DNA of 49,713 nucleotides from an uncultured Eubacteriales bacterium (GTDB lineage: Bacteria > Bacillota > Clostridia > Christensenellales > Aristaeellaceae), in NCBI GenBank assembly GCA_902765735.1, contig CACXBB010000031.1, positions 1 to 49,713 on the forward strand. The letters run 5' to 3'. This document shows, in pieces, positions 15,282 through 26,032 of this stretch. The position numbers and the translations under genes are program-made. The notes below the pieces were generated by a model. The model saw only the letters and a list, made by a program, of their open reading frames with translations, did not search any database and was not told the DNA's origin. Numbering within the stretch: the first letter of the stretch is position 1; each line of letters begins with the position of its first letter.

Positions 15282-18200
15282 ATGCGAAAATGCGCGCGCC
15301 AAGAGCGCATGGATAGAAAAAAAGACGATCTGGCCTGCGACGGGCTGGGCGCGCTGGCGGTCAGCCGGGGGGCGCGGCGGCGTCTGGACCGCGCCCTCAC
15401 GGAGACCCGGCGGCTGAGCGCCCTGGAGATCGACGCCGGGGACGGCCTGCGGCGGCTGACGGAGGACGCCCGTCTGATCGAGGCCGCCGTGCCCGCCGAC
15501 CGGCTGCGAGGCCTGCCGACCTGCGGCGGGCGGGCGCGGCTTTCGGTCATCGCGGAGGGGCTTCTGCGCGGCGGCGAGCTGGCGCTGACGGAGGATAACC
15601 TGACGGCGGCCCTCGGCGCCCGGCCCCTGACCCTGCGGGAGCTGTGGTCCGCCCCCGCCGCCCTGCGCATCTGCATCGCGGAGGCGCTGTCCCGGGTGTG
15701 CGGGGCCATCGCTGAAAGCGCCTCGGAATGCGCGCGGGCGGAGGATTGGCTCGATCACCCCGGCAGGCTGCGTCGCGCGCCGTCGGCGGACTTCACGGAG
15801 CACGCCCTGCGCCGGTGCGCCGAGGAGAACCGCGCAAGGCCCCGGGCGCTCATGGAGGACTGCCTCCGCCGGCACGGCATGAGTCCCGCCCTGTTGATCC
15901 GCCAGGCCCACGACGCCCGCGCCCACCGGCTGCTCCGGCTGGACAACCTGATGGGTGCCCTGCGACTGATCGACCGGCTGGACTGGCAGGCCGTATTCGA
16001 GGCCCTCTCGGAAACGGACGCCGAGCTGCGCCGGGACCCCGCGGGGGTCTATCCCCTGATGGACGAGCCCTCCCGCCGCGCGGTGCTCGCGCAGGCGGAG
16101 GCCGTCGCCCGCGCCGCCCGGTGTTCTGAGATCGCCGCGGCCCGTCACGCTGTGTCCGCCGCCAGGGAAAACCGGAAGCCCTCGCGCGAAGCGGCCCCGT
16201 GTCTTGAGGATTTGGATACCGTCGACCCCCGGGAGAGCTGCTGCTGGTGGCTGTATGACGATGAAGGCCGCGCCGGCCTGCTCAGGCGGCTGGGCCGCAC
16301 CCATACCCGGCTGCCCCGTTTGATCCCCGACCCCCGGGGCGCGGGCTGCATCCTCGCGTCGCTTTTGCTGACCGCCGCCGTCGCCGCCCTCACCGGGCGG
16401 TTCATCGGCATGCCCTGGCTGTGCGCGGCGTCCATCCCCGCGGCGTGGGCCGCCTCGGACGCCATCATGAACCGCATCTTTCCCATGTTCGTCAGGCCCG
16501 CCCGCCTTTTGAAGCTGGAGATCGAGCGCCTGCCGGACGCCTGGCGGACGCTGATCGTCACGCCGGTGCTGCTGCCGGACATCGCCCACGCCGACGCCGC
16601 CTGCGACAACCTTGAGGCGCTGGGCTGTCTGGAGGACGACCCCAACCTGGCCTGCCTGCTGCTGGGGGACTTCGCCGACGCCGACCGCGCCGAGATGCCC
16701 GGCGACGACGCCGTCGTGAACCGGGTCCGCGCCCGCATACATGAGATGAACCGCCGCGCCGGGCGGGAGAAGTATTTCTACCTGCACCGTCCCCGCACGC
16801 TGCTCGAGGCCGACCGCCGCTACATGGGCCGGGACCGCAAGCGCGGCGCGCTGATGGACTTAAACCGCCTGCTGCTGGGCGGCGCGTCGGCGTTCAGCGT
16901 GGAGGGCGCGGCCTGCGACGCCCTGCGGGGGCGGTATGCCTACGTCGTCACGCTGGACGCCGACACCCGCATGCTCCCCGGCACGGCCCACAAGCTGGTG
17001 GGGGCGCTGGCCCACCCGATGAACCGCCGCTACGCCGTGCTGCAGCCCCGTATGGAGGTGTCCCCGGCCTCGGTGAACAGCCGCTTTGCGCTCTTGACCT
17101 CCGGCGTGGGCGGGCTGGACACCTACCCCGTCAGCGCCGCCTCCCTGTGGATGGACCTCACCGGCGCGGGCATCTACGGCGGCAAGGGCGCCTACCGCGT
17201 GGCGGACTTCCAGCACGCGGTGGAGGGCATGCTGCCCGAGGGTCGCATACTCTCCCACGACCTGATCGAGGGCGCGCTGGCCGGCACGGGCTACGTGGGG
17301 GACGTGGCCCTGTTCGACGGCTGTCCCGCCACGCTGTCCGGCTGGATGAAGCGCCAGCACCGCTGGACCCGCGGCGACTGGCAGCTTCTGCCGCTGATGT
17401 TCTCCCGAAAGCGCCCCCTGCGCGCCGCGGATCGCTTCCGCATGCTGGACAACCTGATGCGCAGCCTGCGGGCCCCGGCGCTGTGGCTTTTGATGATGTT
17501 ATCAGTCTGGACCGGACGCGCGGAGGGCGCGGCGGCGGGCATGCTGTACCTGTTTCTGGACGCATTTCTGCACCCCACGGACCCGTACGGCTGGCGGCGG
17601 GGCCTGATCGCCCTGGCCACGCTCCCCCTGACGGCGCGCCGCATGGCTGACGCCGCGCTTCGCGCGCTCTGGCGGGTGTTCGTCAGCCATCGGCGGCTGA
17701 TGGACTGGGTGCCCTCCGCCGACGCGGAGCAGTCGCCCGAGCGCGAGGGCCGCGGGGACAGCGTCGCGGCGCTTATGGCCCTGCCCGGCCTGCTGGTCCC
17801 CGGCGGCGCGCCGCTGGCGCTGGCGCTGCTCATGCTGTTCTGGGTCGGGGCGGACTGGGTGCGCGACATGGAGCGCCAGCCGGTCCGCCCGGCGCGGCCG
17901 CTGAGCCCGGCGCAGCGCGACATGCTCCGTGAACTGGCCCGGGACACCTGGCGCTTCTTCTCGGATAGCGTGACGCCGGAGGGCCCTGCGCTGCCCCCGG
18001 ACAACGTGCAGATCGACCCGCCCGCGCCCGCAGTCCGCAGGACCTCCCCGACCAACATCGGGCTGTACCTGTTGAGCTGCATTGCCGCGCGGCAGCTCGG
18101 GCTCATCGACCCGGCGGACTGCGCCGAGCGGGTGCGCCGGGCGCTGGACGCCGTGGCGTCCATGGAAAAGTGGCGCGGCCACCTGTTCAACTGGATCGAC

Positions 18201-21200
18201 ATCGACACCCTCGCGCCGCTGCATCCGCGCTACGTCTCCGCCGTGGACAGCGGCAACCTCGCCGCCTGCGCCGTCGCCTGCGCCCGTATGATCGGCGACG
18301 ATGCGCTCTCCGCGCGGCTGGACGCCCTCGCCGCGGGCATGGATTTCGCGGCGCTGTATGACAGTGACCGGCAGCTCTTTTATATCGGCGTGGACGTGGA
18401 CGCCGACCGTCCGAGCGCCTCCCACTACGACCTCCTGGCCTCCGAGTCCCGCATACTCAGCTACACCGCGCTGATGCTTCATCAGATCCCGCTCAAGCAC
18501 TGGGCGCGGCTGGGGCGGCGGTGCGTGCGCGCGGGCGGCGGAGCGACGCTGGTGTCCTGGAGCGGCACGCTGTTTGAATACCTGATGCCCGAGCTGCTGA
18601 TGCGCGCGCCGGCGCTGTCGCTGCTGGGCTGCGCCAACCGGCAGGCCGTGCGGGCGCAGATGCTGCAATCTTCTCCCTGGGGGGTGTCCGAATCGGGCTA
18701 TCACGCCTTCGACGCCCGCATGAACTACCAGTACCGGGCCTTCGGACTGAAGGCGCTGGCCCTGGGCGGCACGAGTGAGGGCGGCGTGATCGCTCCCTAC
18801 GCCTCCGCACTGGCGCTGGCGGTGCGACCCGGGGACGCCGCGGAGAATCTTGAGCGCATGACCGGGCTGGGCTGGCGTGGCAGCATGGGCTTCTACGAGG
18901 CCGCCGACGCCCGCCACCCAGACGATCAGGGCAGGCCCGCGCTGGTCAGGAGCCACATGGCCCACCACCAGGGCATGACGCTGTGCGCCGTGTGCAACGC
19001 CCTGACCGGCGACAGCCTGGCCCGGGGCTTCATGGGCGACCCCCGCGCCCGGGCCCTCGGGCTGCTGCTGGAGGAGCGCCCCGCCTGCACAGCCCGCTTA
19101 AAGCCGCTGCCCGAGTGCGCGGAGGCAAAGCCGAAGCCCCGCGCCATCCAGCGCGCGGCCCGCAACGCGCTGGATATCCACCTGCTGTGCGGGCAGAAGG
19201 CCCGGGCGTGGGTCGGCGGGGACGGCGCGATCCACTACGCCCGCGGGGGCATCGACGCCACCCGCTTCTACGGCGACCTCATCGACCGGCCCGACGCCGC
19301 CAACCTGCGCCTGCGCGTGGACGGCGCGCCCGTCATGCCGCGCTACACCTGTCTCTACGACGCCGGCTCCGCCCGGTTCGAGGGCACGGCAGGCCCCCTG
19401 TCCGTCGACATGACCGTCAGCCTGTCCCCGGAGGACGACACGCTGTACCGCGCGGTGGAGGTCAAGAACACAACCGCCCGCCGGGTCGCTGTGGAGGTCA
19501 TGGACGCCCTGCCGGTGTCGCTGGCTGCGCCGCGGGACTTCACGGCCCACCCGGCCTTTCAGCTGCTGTTCGTGGAATCGGAGTACCACGGCGACAGCGC
19601 CCTTTTGTTTCGCCGCCGCCCGCGCAACCCCGGCGAGCGCTGTCCCATGCTGCTGCACGCGGCCTTCGCCGAGGGTCTGGTGCGGCGGGAATCCCGCTAT
19701 GAGCACATCTTCGACCGCACGGGCGTCGCACGCTTCGACTGGCCCGGCGGCGTCGGCACGGTGCTGAATCCCGCCAGCGCCCTCAGTATCGCCCTCGATC
19801 TCCGGCCCGGCGAATCGCAAAGGATATGCTTCGCGCTTCGACTGTGCGACGGCCCGGAGGACTGCGCCGTCCAGCGCCTGCCGGAGCGCGCCGCGGCGCT
19901 GAACCGGGCGCGGGCGGAGGCGATGCTGGGCTTCCTCGGCATCGCCCCGGCGCTCTACCACCGGCTGGACCGGCTGTCCGCGCTGCTTCTGGACCCCCGG
20001 CTCGCGGCGCAGGCCAAGGCGGACCGCACCCCCGCCCCCGGCCTGTCCCGGGAGGCGCTGTGGCCCATGGGCATCTCCGGGGACCATCCCATACTCTCCA
20101 TGGTTGTCGCCGACCCCCGCCACGCCCCTGCGGTGCAGGCCATGGTCCGGGCCCAGGGCTTCTACCGCGCCATGGGGCTCATGACGGACCTCGTGCTCAT
20201 CGACACGAGCCCGGGCGGCTACGACCAGCCCGTGGCGACCCTGCTGCGCCGCATGATCGACGCCTCCCCGCTGGAGGACCGGGCGCATATGTTCGTGCTG
20301 ACCGAGCTGACCGCGGCGCAGATCGAGGCCGTGCGCCGCGCCTCCGCCGTGGCCCTGACTGCCGACCGGGACTTTGCCGCCCAGCTCCGGCCGCTGCCGG
20401 ACACATTGGACCTCCCCGCGGAGGCCCCCGCCCTCGACCCGGGGAATAGCCTGCCTGAACCCGCCCGGCGCTTCATGGACAACGGCTTCGGCGGCTTCAC
20501 CGACGCGGGCTACTCGATCGACGTCCGCCCCGGCCGCATGACCCCCGCGCCCTGGTGCAACCTGCTGGCCACCGACGGCATGGGCTTGCTGCTCACCGAG
20601 CGGGGCGGCGGCTTCGTCTGGCGCGGCAACAGCCGCTTCTGCCGGCTGACCGGCTACCGCGGCGATCCCCGGAGGGAATGCTTCTGGCTGTCGCTTGGGC
20701 TGGTGACCGGGCACGGCGAGCAGCTCCCGCTGCTGCCGGGCAGCGCGCCGACCCTGCCCTTCCGGGTCGAATATTCGCCGGACGCGGCATCCTATTCATT
20801 CTCGGCGGAGCGTGCCTCGGGCCGGGTGACCTTCACCGTCCACGAGTCCGCCGTGCTGATCGACGTGACCCTCACCCTGCGGCGGCTTCGCGGGGTGCTG
20901 CGCGCCTCGATGGACTGGCTGATGGGCGCCGAGCGCGCTGACGCCGCCTGGCTGCGCACGTGGACCTCGGACGGGGCGCTGTTCGCCTCGGGCACGGCGG
21001 CGGGCGTGGGCTTTCTCGCCTGCGACAGCCTGGACGCCGAGTGCGGCGAGGCGCTGTTTACTCCGCTGAACGAGGGCGAAAACCACATCCGCCTGGCGCT
21101 GGGCTGGGCGGAGGACCTCCCCGCGGCCCGGAGGCTGGCACGGCTGGCCCGGGAGGGGGCGCTGGGTCCCGCCCGGAGGGAGGACAACGGCGCGCTGGTC

Positions 21201-22640
21201 GTCGAGACGCCCGACGGCGTCCTCAACCGCATGATGAACGCCTTCCTGCCCCATCAGGTGCGGGCCTCCCGCGTGCTGGGGCGCACCGGCTACGCCCAGC
21301 CCGGCGGGGCCTACGGCTTCCGCGACCAGCTCCAGGACATGCTTGCGCTGATCCCACTGGAGCCCGGGCGCGTGCGCGGCCACCTGCTGCTGTGCGCCGG
21401 GCGGCAGTTCGCCGCGGGGGACGCGCTGCACTGGTGGCACATGCCGTACCTCGGCGTGCGCACGCGCATCCGGGACGACCGGCTGTTCCTGCCCTGGGTG
21501 ACGGCGGAATACGTGTTGCAGACCGGCGACAAGGCCGTGCTTTCCGAGGTCGTGCCCTATCTGGAGGACGTGCCCGTCCCCGACGACCGGGAGGACGTGT
21601 TCCGCGCCATGACCCCTTCCGGCGCCGTGGGCACGCTGCACGACCACTGCATGCGGGCCTTCCGCGCCTCGGACGCGACGGGCGCGCACGGCCTGGCGCT
21701 GATGGGCGCAGGGGACTGGAACGACGGCATGAACCGGGTGGGTCGGCTGGGAAAGGGCGAGAGCGTGTGGCTGTCGGAATTTCTGGCCGCCTGCGCGGAT
21801 CGTTACGCCGAGGTCTGCCCCGTGCCCGCGGACGCCGATTGGCTCCGCGCCCTGGCCCGGAGGCACCGCGGGGCGGTGGAGCTGTACGGCTGGGACGGCG
21901 GGTGGTACCTGCGGGCCTTCACGGACGACGGCGCGCCCCTGGGCGGCGCGGACAGCGCCGCCTGCCGCATCGACCTGATCGCGCAGGCGTGGGCGGCGCT
22001 GTCCGGCCTGTCGCCGGAGCGCTGCCGGACCGCGCTGGACGCCGCCTGGGACCTGCTGGTGGATGAGAAAACCGGCATTATACGGCTGCTGACCCCGCCC
22101 TTCGGCGCGGAGGGACCCGACCCCGGCTACATCCGGGGCTATCCCGGGGGCGTCCGGGAGAACGGCGCGCAGTACACCCACGCGGCGTGCTGGCTGCTGC
22201 TGGCGCTCATACGCATGGGCGACGCGGACCGGGCGCACCGGGCGCTTGAGATGCTGCTGCCCGCCAGACACGCCGACACCCCCGAAAAGGCGCTTCGCTA
22301 TCGGGCAGAGCCCTATGTGACGGCGGCGGACATCTATGACCTGCCCGGGGAGACGGGCCGCGGCGGCTGGACCTGGTACACCGGCTCCGCCGCGTGGCTG
22401 TATGTCGGTGTGCTGGCCCTGCTGGGCTACGAGCGCCGGGGCGACCGGGCGCGGCTGAACGCGCTGCTGGGCCCCTGGCCGGAGGTCAGCGTCACCCTGA
22501 GATACGGTGAAAGCCGCTACCGGCTGGTGTGCGCCAGGGGTGTGGAGAAGGTCGCGCTGGACGGCGTGCGCGTCGGAGGCGACTTCATTACCCTGACCGA
22601 CGACGGAAGGCCTCACGAGGCGCTGTTCCCGCCGCGCTGA
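15282..22640 (+). CDS. Cyclic beta-1,2-glucan synthase-like protein (GT84 plus GH94)
   Basis: A 2452-residue membrane protein of the NdvB/Cgs type, somewhat shorter than the about 2800 residues of proteobacterial forms. Order: N-terminal region (1-360); two membrane segments near 365-400; a GT84 glycosyltransferase domain with VVTLDADTRM near 553 and QHRWTRGDWQ near 690; more membrane segments (about 725-870); a glucoamylase-like/cyclisation domain (about 880-1290); then a GH94 part with GAYGFRDQLQDML and the catalytic Asp D2148 in GDWNDGMNRVG. Known members build beta-1,2-glucan on UDP-glucose, cyclise it and trim its length by phosphorolysis. All the key motifs are present, so it is probably active. 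The product could be linear or cyclic. Start ATG with gggagg inside a hairpin. Confidence 0.88.
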   Translation: MRKCARQERMDRKKDDLACDGLGALAVSRGARRRLDRALTETRRLSALEIDAGDGLRRLTEDARLIEAAVPADRLRGLPTCGGRARLSVIAEGLLRGGELALTEDNLTAALGARPLTLRELWSAPAALRICIAEALSRVCGAIAESASECARAEDWLDHPGRLRRAPSADFTEHALRRCAEENRARPRALMEDCLRRHGMSPALLIRQAHDARAHRLLRLDNLMGALRLIDRLDWQAVFEALSETDAELRRDPAGVYPLMDEPSRRAVLAQAEAVARAARCSEIAAARHAVSAARENRKPSREAAPCLEDLDTVDPRESCCWWLYDDEGRAGLLRRLGRTHTRLPRLIPDPRGAGCILASLLLTAAVAALTGRFIGMPWLCAASIPAAWAASDAIMNRIFPMFVRPARLLKLEIERLPDAWRTLIVTPVLLPDIAHADAACDNLEALGCLEDDPNLACLLLGDFADADRAEMPGDDAVVNRVRARIHEMNRRAGREKYFYLHRPRTLLEADRRYMGRDRKRGALMDLNRLLLGGASAFSVEGAACDALRGRYAYVVTLDADTRMLPGTAHKLVGALAHPMNRRYAVLQPRMEVSPASVNSRFALLTSGVGGLDTYPVSAASLWMDLTGAGIYGGKGAYRVADFQHAVEGMLPEGRILSHDLIEGALAGTGYVGDVALFDGCPATLSGWMKRQHRWTRGDWQLLPLMFSRKRPLRAADRFRMLDNLMRSLRAPALWLLMMLSVWTGRAEGAAAGMLYLFLDAFLHPTDPYGWRRGLIALATLPLTARRMADAALRALWRVFVSHRRLMDWVPSADAEQSPEREGRGDSVAALMALPGLLVPGGAPLALALLMLFWVGADWVRDMERQPVRPARPLSPAQRDMLRELARDTWRFFSDSVTPEGPALPPDNVQIDPPAPAVRRTSPTNIGLYLLSCIAARQLGLIDPADCAERVRRALDAVASMEKWRGHLFNWIDIDTLAPLHPRYVSAVDSGNLAACAVACARMIGDDALSARLDALAAGMDFAALYDSDRQLFYIGVDVDADRPSASHYDLLASESRILSYTALMLHQIPLKHWARLGRRCVRAGGGATLVSWSGTLFEYLMPELLMRAPALSLLGCANRQAVRAQMLQSSPWGVSESGYHAFDARMNYQYRAFGLKALALGGTSEGGVIAPYASALALAVRPGDAAENLERMTGLGWRGSMGFYEAADARHPDDQGRPALVRSHMAHHQGMTLCAVCNALTGDSLARGFMGDPRARALGLLLEERPACTARLKPLPECAEAKPKPRAIQRAARNALDIHLLCGQKARAWVGGDGAIHYARGGIDATRFYGDLIDRPDAANLRLRVDGAPVMPRYTCLYDAGSARFEGTAGPLSVDMTVSLSPEDDTLYRAVEVKNTTARRVAVEVMDALPVSLAAPRDFTAHPAFQLLFVESEYHGDSALLFRRRPRNPGERCPMLLHAAFAEGLVRRESRYEHIFDRTGVARFDWPGGVGTVLNPASALSIALDLRPGESQRICFALRLCDGPEDCAVQRLPERAAALNRARAEAMLGFLGIAPALYHRLDRLSALLLDPRLAAQAKADRTPAPGLSREALWPMGISGDHPILSMVVADPRHAPAVQAMVRAQGFYRAMGLMTDLVLIDTSPGGYDQPVATLLRRMIDASPLEDRAHMFVLTELTAAQIEAVRRASAVALTADRDFAAQLRPLPDTLDLPAEAPALDPGNSLPEPARRFMDNGFGGFTDAGYSIDVRPGRMTPAPWCNLLATDGMGLLLTERGGGFVWRGNSRFCRLTGYRGDPRRECFWLSLGLVTGHGEQLPLLPGSAPTLPFRVEYSPDAASYSFSAERASGRVTFTVHESAVLIDVTLTLRRLRGVLRASMDWLMGAERADAAWLRTWTSDGALFASGTAAGVGFLACDSLDAECGEALFTPLNEGENHIRLALGWAEDLPAARRLARLAREGALGPARREDNGALVVETPDGVLNRMMNAFLPHQVRASRVLGRTGYAQPGGAYGFRDQLQDMLALIPLEPGRVRGHLLLCAGRQFAAGDALHWWHMPYLGVRTRIRDDRLFLPWVTAEYVLQTGDKAVLSEVVPYLEDVPVPDDREDVFRAMTPSGAVGTLHDHCMRAFRASDATGAHGLALMGAGDWNDGMNRVGRLGKGESVWLSEFLAACADRYAEVCPVPADADWLRALARRHRGAVELYGWDGGWYLRAFTDDGAPLGGADSAACRIDLIAQAWAALSGLSPERCRTALDAAWDLLVDEKTGIIRLLTPPFGAEGPDPGYIRGYPGGVRENGAQYTHAACWLLLALIRMGDADRAHRALEMLLPARHADTPEKALRYRAEPYVTAADIYDLPGETGRGGWTWYTGSAAWLYVGVLALLGYERRGDRARLNALLGPWPEVSVTLRYGESRYRLVCARGVEKVALDGVRVGGDFITLTDDGRPHEALFPPR

Positions 22641-22650
22641 GGCATGAAAC

Positions 22651-22680
22651 AGGGGCTGTGTCTGTACTGACACAACCCCT
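22651..22680. terminator. Hairpin between convergent genes, possible shared terminator
   Basis: Arms aggggctgtgtc (22651-22662) and gacacaacccct (22669-22680) pair with one mismatch. It lies between the 3' ends of the plus-strand glucan synthase gene and the minus-strand L,D-transpeptidase gene. T runs on either side are poor, so termination is likely but not certain. Confidence 0.5.
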
Positions 22681-22712
22681 GCTCCCTATTGCCTACTCCC
22701 TAAATCCTATGT
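22681..22712 (-). repeat. Heptamer run at the L,D-transpeptidase stop
   Basis: Read on the minus strand: aggattt, agggagt, aggcaat, agggagc, beginning at the TAG stop of the transpeptidase gene. The aggcaat-agggag order is shared with the runs at 1690 and 34808. Confidence 0.7.
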
Positions 22713-23819
22713 CCCCTGTATCACGATCTTCACGCCGGGCTTGGCCCACTGGATGATCTTCTTCATGCTGGCCTCGCTGACGGCCACGCAGCCCAGGGTG
22801 GAGTTCTTCTTGCCCTTGCAGTGCAGGAAGATGCAGCTGCCCTTTCCTTTGACGCCCTCGACGTTATAGTCGATGAACATGGCGTAGTTGTAATAACCCT
22901 TGTAGTCGATCAGGTGCTCGTCGGACTTGGTCCACTTGCGCTTGGTATCCCGGTAATCGACCAGCTTGTTGTAGTAATCCGAATCGGAGGAGCCGCACCA
23001 GTAGTGATACTTGGTCACCTTGGTGTAGGTCATCTTCGCGCCGGGATCGGCTTTGATGCCGAAGGGGGTGGTCAGGTTGAAGGTGCCGGTGGGGGTGCGC
23101 TTGTCGCCCTCCTTGGTCTTGTCGATGCCGTTCTTGCCGACGTAAGCCGGGGTCTCGAGCAGCTGCTTCCAGTGGCCGTCCTGCTTCTCATGCACGGACA
23201 GCGTGGCCTTGCTGCCGCTCTTGTACTCCACCAGCACGATCTGGTCCGTCTCGGCGGCCGCGGCCAGCTTGGCGGCCTTGCTGTCGCCGTTGTCGTCCGT
23301 TTCGCCGCCCTTGTCCTTGACCTCCACGGTCAGGGTGCGCTTCTGCTTGCCGCAGACCATGAGCAGCTTGGTCTTGCCGGCCTTCACGCCCTTCACGACG
23401 CCCTTCTGGCTGACCTTGGCGATCTTTATGTCCTTCATCTTGAACTTCACATCGGTCGCCGTGGGCAGGGTGACCTTCTCGCCCACCTCGAGGGAGAGGC
23501 CCTTGGGCACCACCAGTATGGCGCACTTGGCCTTCGCGCCGCCGCCGGACACGGTGACCGTCACCTTGCCCTGAGCTACGCCCTTGATAACGCCCTTCTC
23601 GGAGATCTCGACGACCCCGTCCGCGGAGGTCGCGTAGGTCAGATCGTCGCTCTTGACGCCCTTGAGCTTGGGCTTTAGCTGCATCTGTCCCTCGACGAAC
23701 AGCAGCCCCACCTTTGCCGGCAGCTTGATCGCCGCCTTCTGCGCCGCCATCGCCCCTGCGGGGACCGCGGCCATGATCAGCATTGCCATCATCAGGCACA
23801 TCCATCTCTTCATGCGCAT
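22707..23819 (-). CDS. Secreted L,D-transpeptidase (YkuD) with bacterial Ig-like repeats
   Basis: A 370-residue exported protein. A signal peptide (MRMKRWMCLMMAMLIMAA, AxA site near AMAA) is followed by two Ig-like group 2 repeats (about 27-100 and 105-170), a short acidic linker and a YkuD domain (about 195-370). The catalytic motif is complete: FLHCKGKK, then STLGC with the nucleophile C344. YkuD enzymes make 3-3 cross-links in peptidoglycan or attach proteins to it; the Ig-like repeats probably bind or space the enzyme in the wall. Start set at 23819 because agagggc stands 6 bases ahead; several ATGs are nearby (23813, 23825, 23870). Confidence 0.88.
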   Translation of the reverse strand: MRMKRWMCLMMAMLIMAAVPAGAMAAQKAAIKLPAKVGLLFVEGQMQLKPKLKGVKSDDLTYATSADGVVEISEKGVIKGVAQGKVTVTVSGGGAKAKCAILVVPKGLSLEVGEKVTLPTATDVKFKMKDIKIAKVSQKGVVKGVKAGKTKLLMVCGKQKRTLTVEVKDKGGETDDNGDSKAAKLAAAAETDQIVLVEYKSGSKATLSVHEKQDGHWKQLLETPAYVGKNGIDKTKEGDKRTPTGTFNLTTPFGIKADPGAKMTYTKVTKYHYWCGSSDSDYYNKLVDYRDTKRKWTKSDEHLIDYKGYYNYAMFIDYNVEGVKGKGSCIFLHCKGKKNSTLGCVAVSEASMKKIIQWAKPGVKIVIQGT

Positions 23820-23922
23820 CGTCATGCCCTCTTTGCTTTTTTCTTTCATTCTAACATACAAATAAGGCATTATATACCCATAACCGCGTCCGAGAATATG
23901 ACGTTCGCGCGCTTTATGAATA

Positions 23923-25791
<1,869 letters not shown>

Positions 25792-25823
25792 AATCATTAC
25801 CCCGTTCATTGAACTTCCCGGTT

Positions 25824-25853
25824 ATTTTACCACATTAAAGCACTTGCGGTCAA
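25824..25853 (-). promoter_or_regulatory. Promoter of glmS
   Basis: On the minus strand TTGACC (25848-25853), 18-base spacer, TAAAAT (25824-25829), about 30 bases before the ATG. Confidence 0.7.
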
Positions 25854-25908
25854 TTCCGGTGTGTAAAAACCTCATTACGGATGGGGCCCAAAGGCAAAAA
25901 GACCCATG

Positions 25909-26003
25909 AAACATGCGTAGGGGCGCCGATGCGGCGCCCGCCCGGGTACGAAACATTTGCGGACGCCATGAATGGCGTCCCTACGGGCGGGCGGCGCATC
26001 GCC
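25909..26003. repeat. REPIN-like inverted pair enclosing a second palindrome
   Basis: The left copy aacatgcgtaggggcgcc continues with gatgcggcgcccgcccggg; the right copy is its inverse, gggcgggcggcgcatcgcc (to 26003). Between them sits the other palindrome, ggacgccatgaatggcgtcc (25961-25980). A sister pair without the inner palindrome lies at 49466-49556. Confidence 0.85.
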
Positions 26004-26032
26004 TTATGCGTTATAAGACAGCCCCGGCCGCG

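Noticed and set aside
25792-25900. glmS ribozyme upstream of glmS
   Set aside because: Only about 30 bases separate promoter and start codon, and the conserved ribozyme core is not there.
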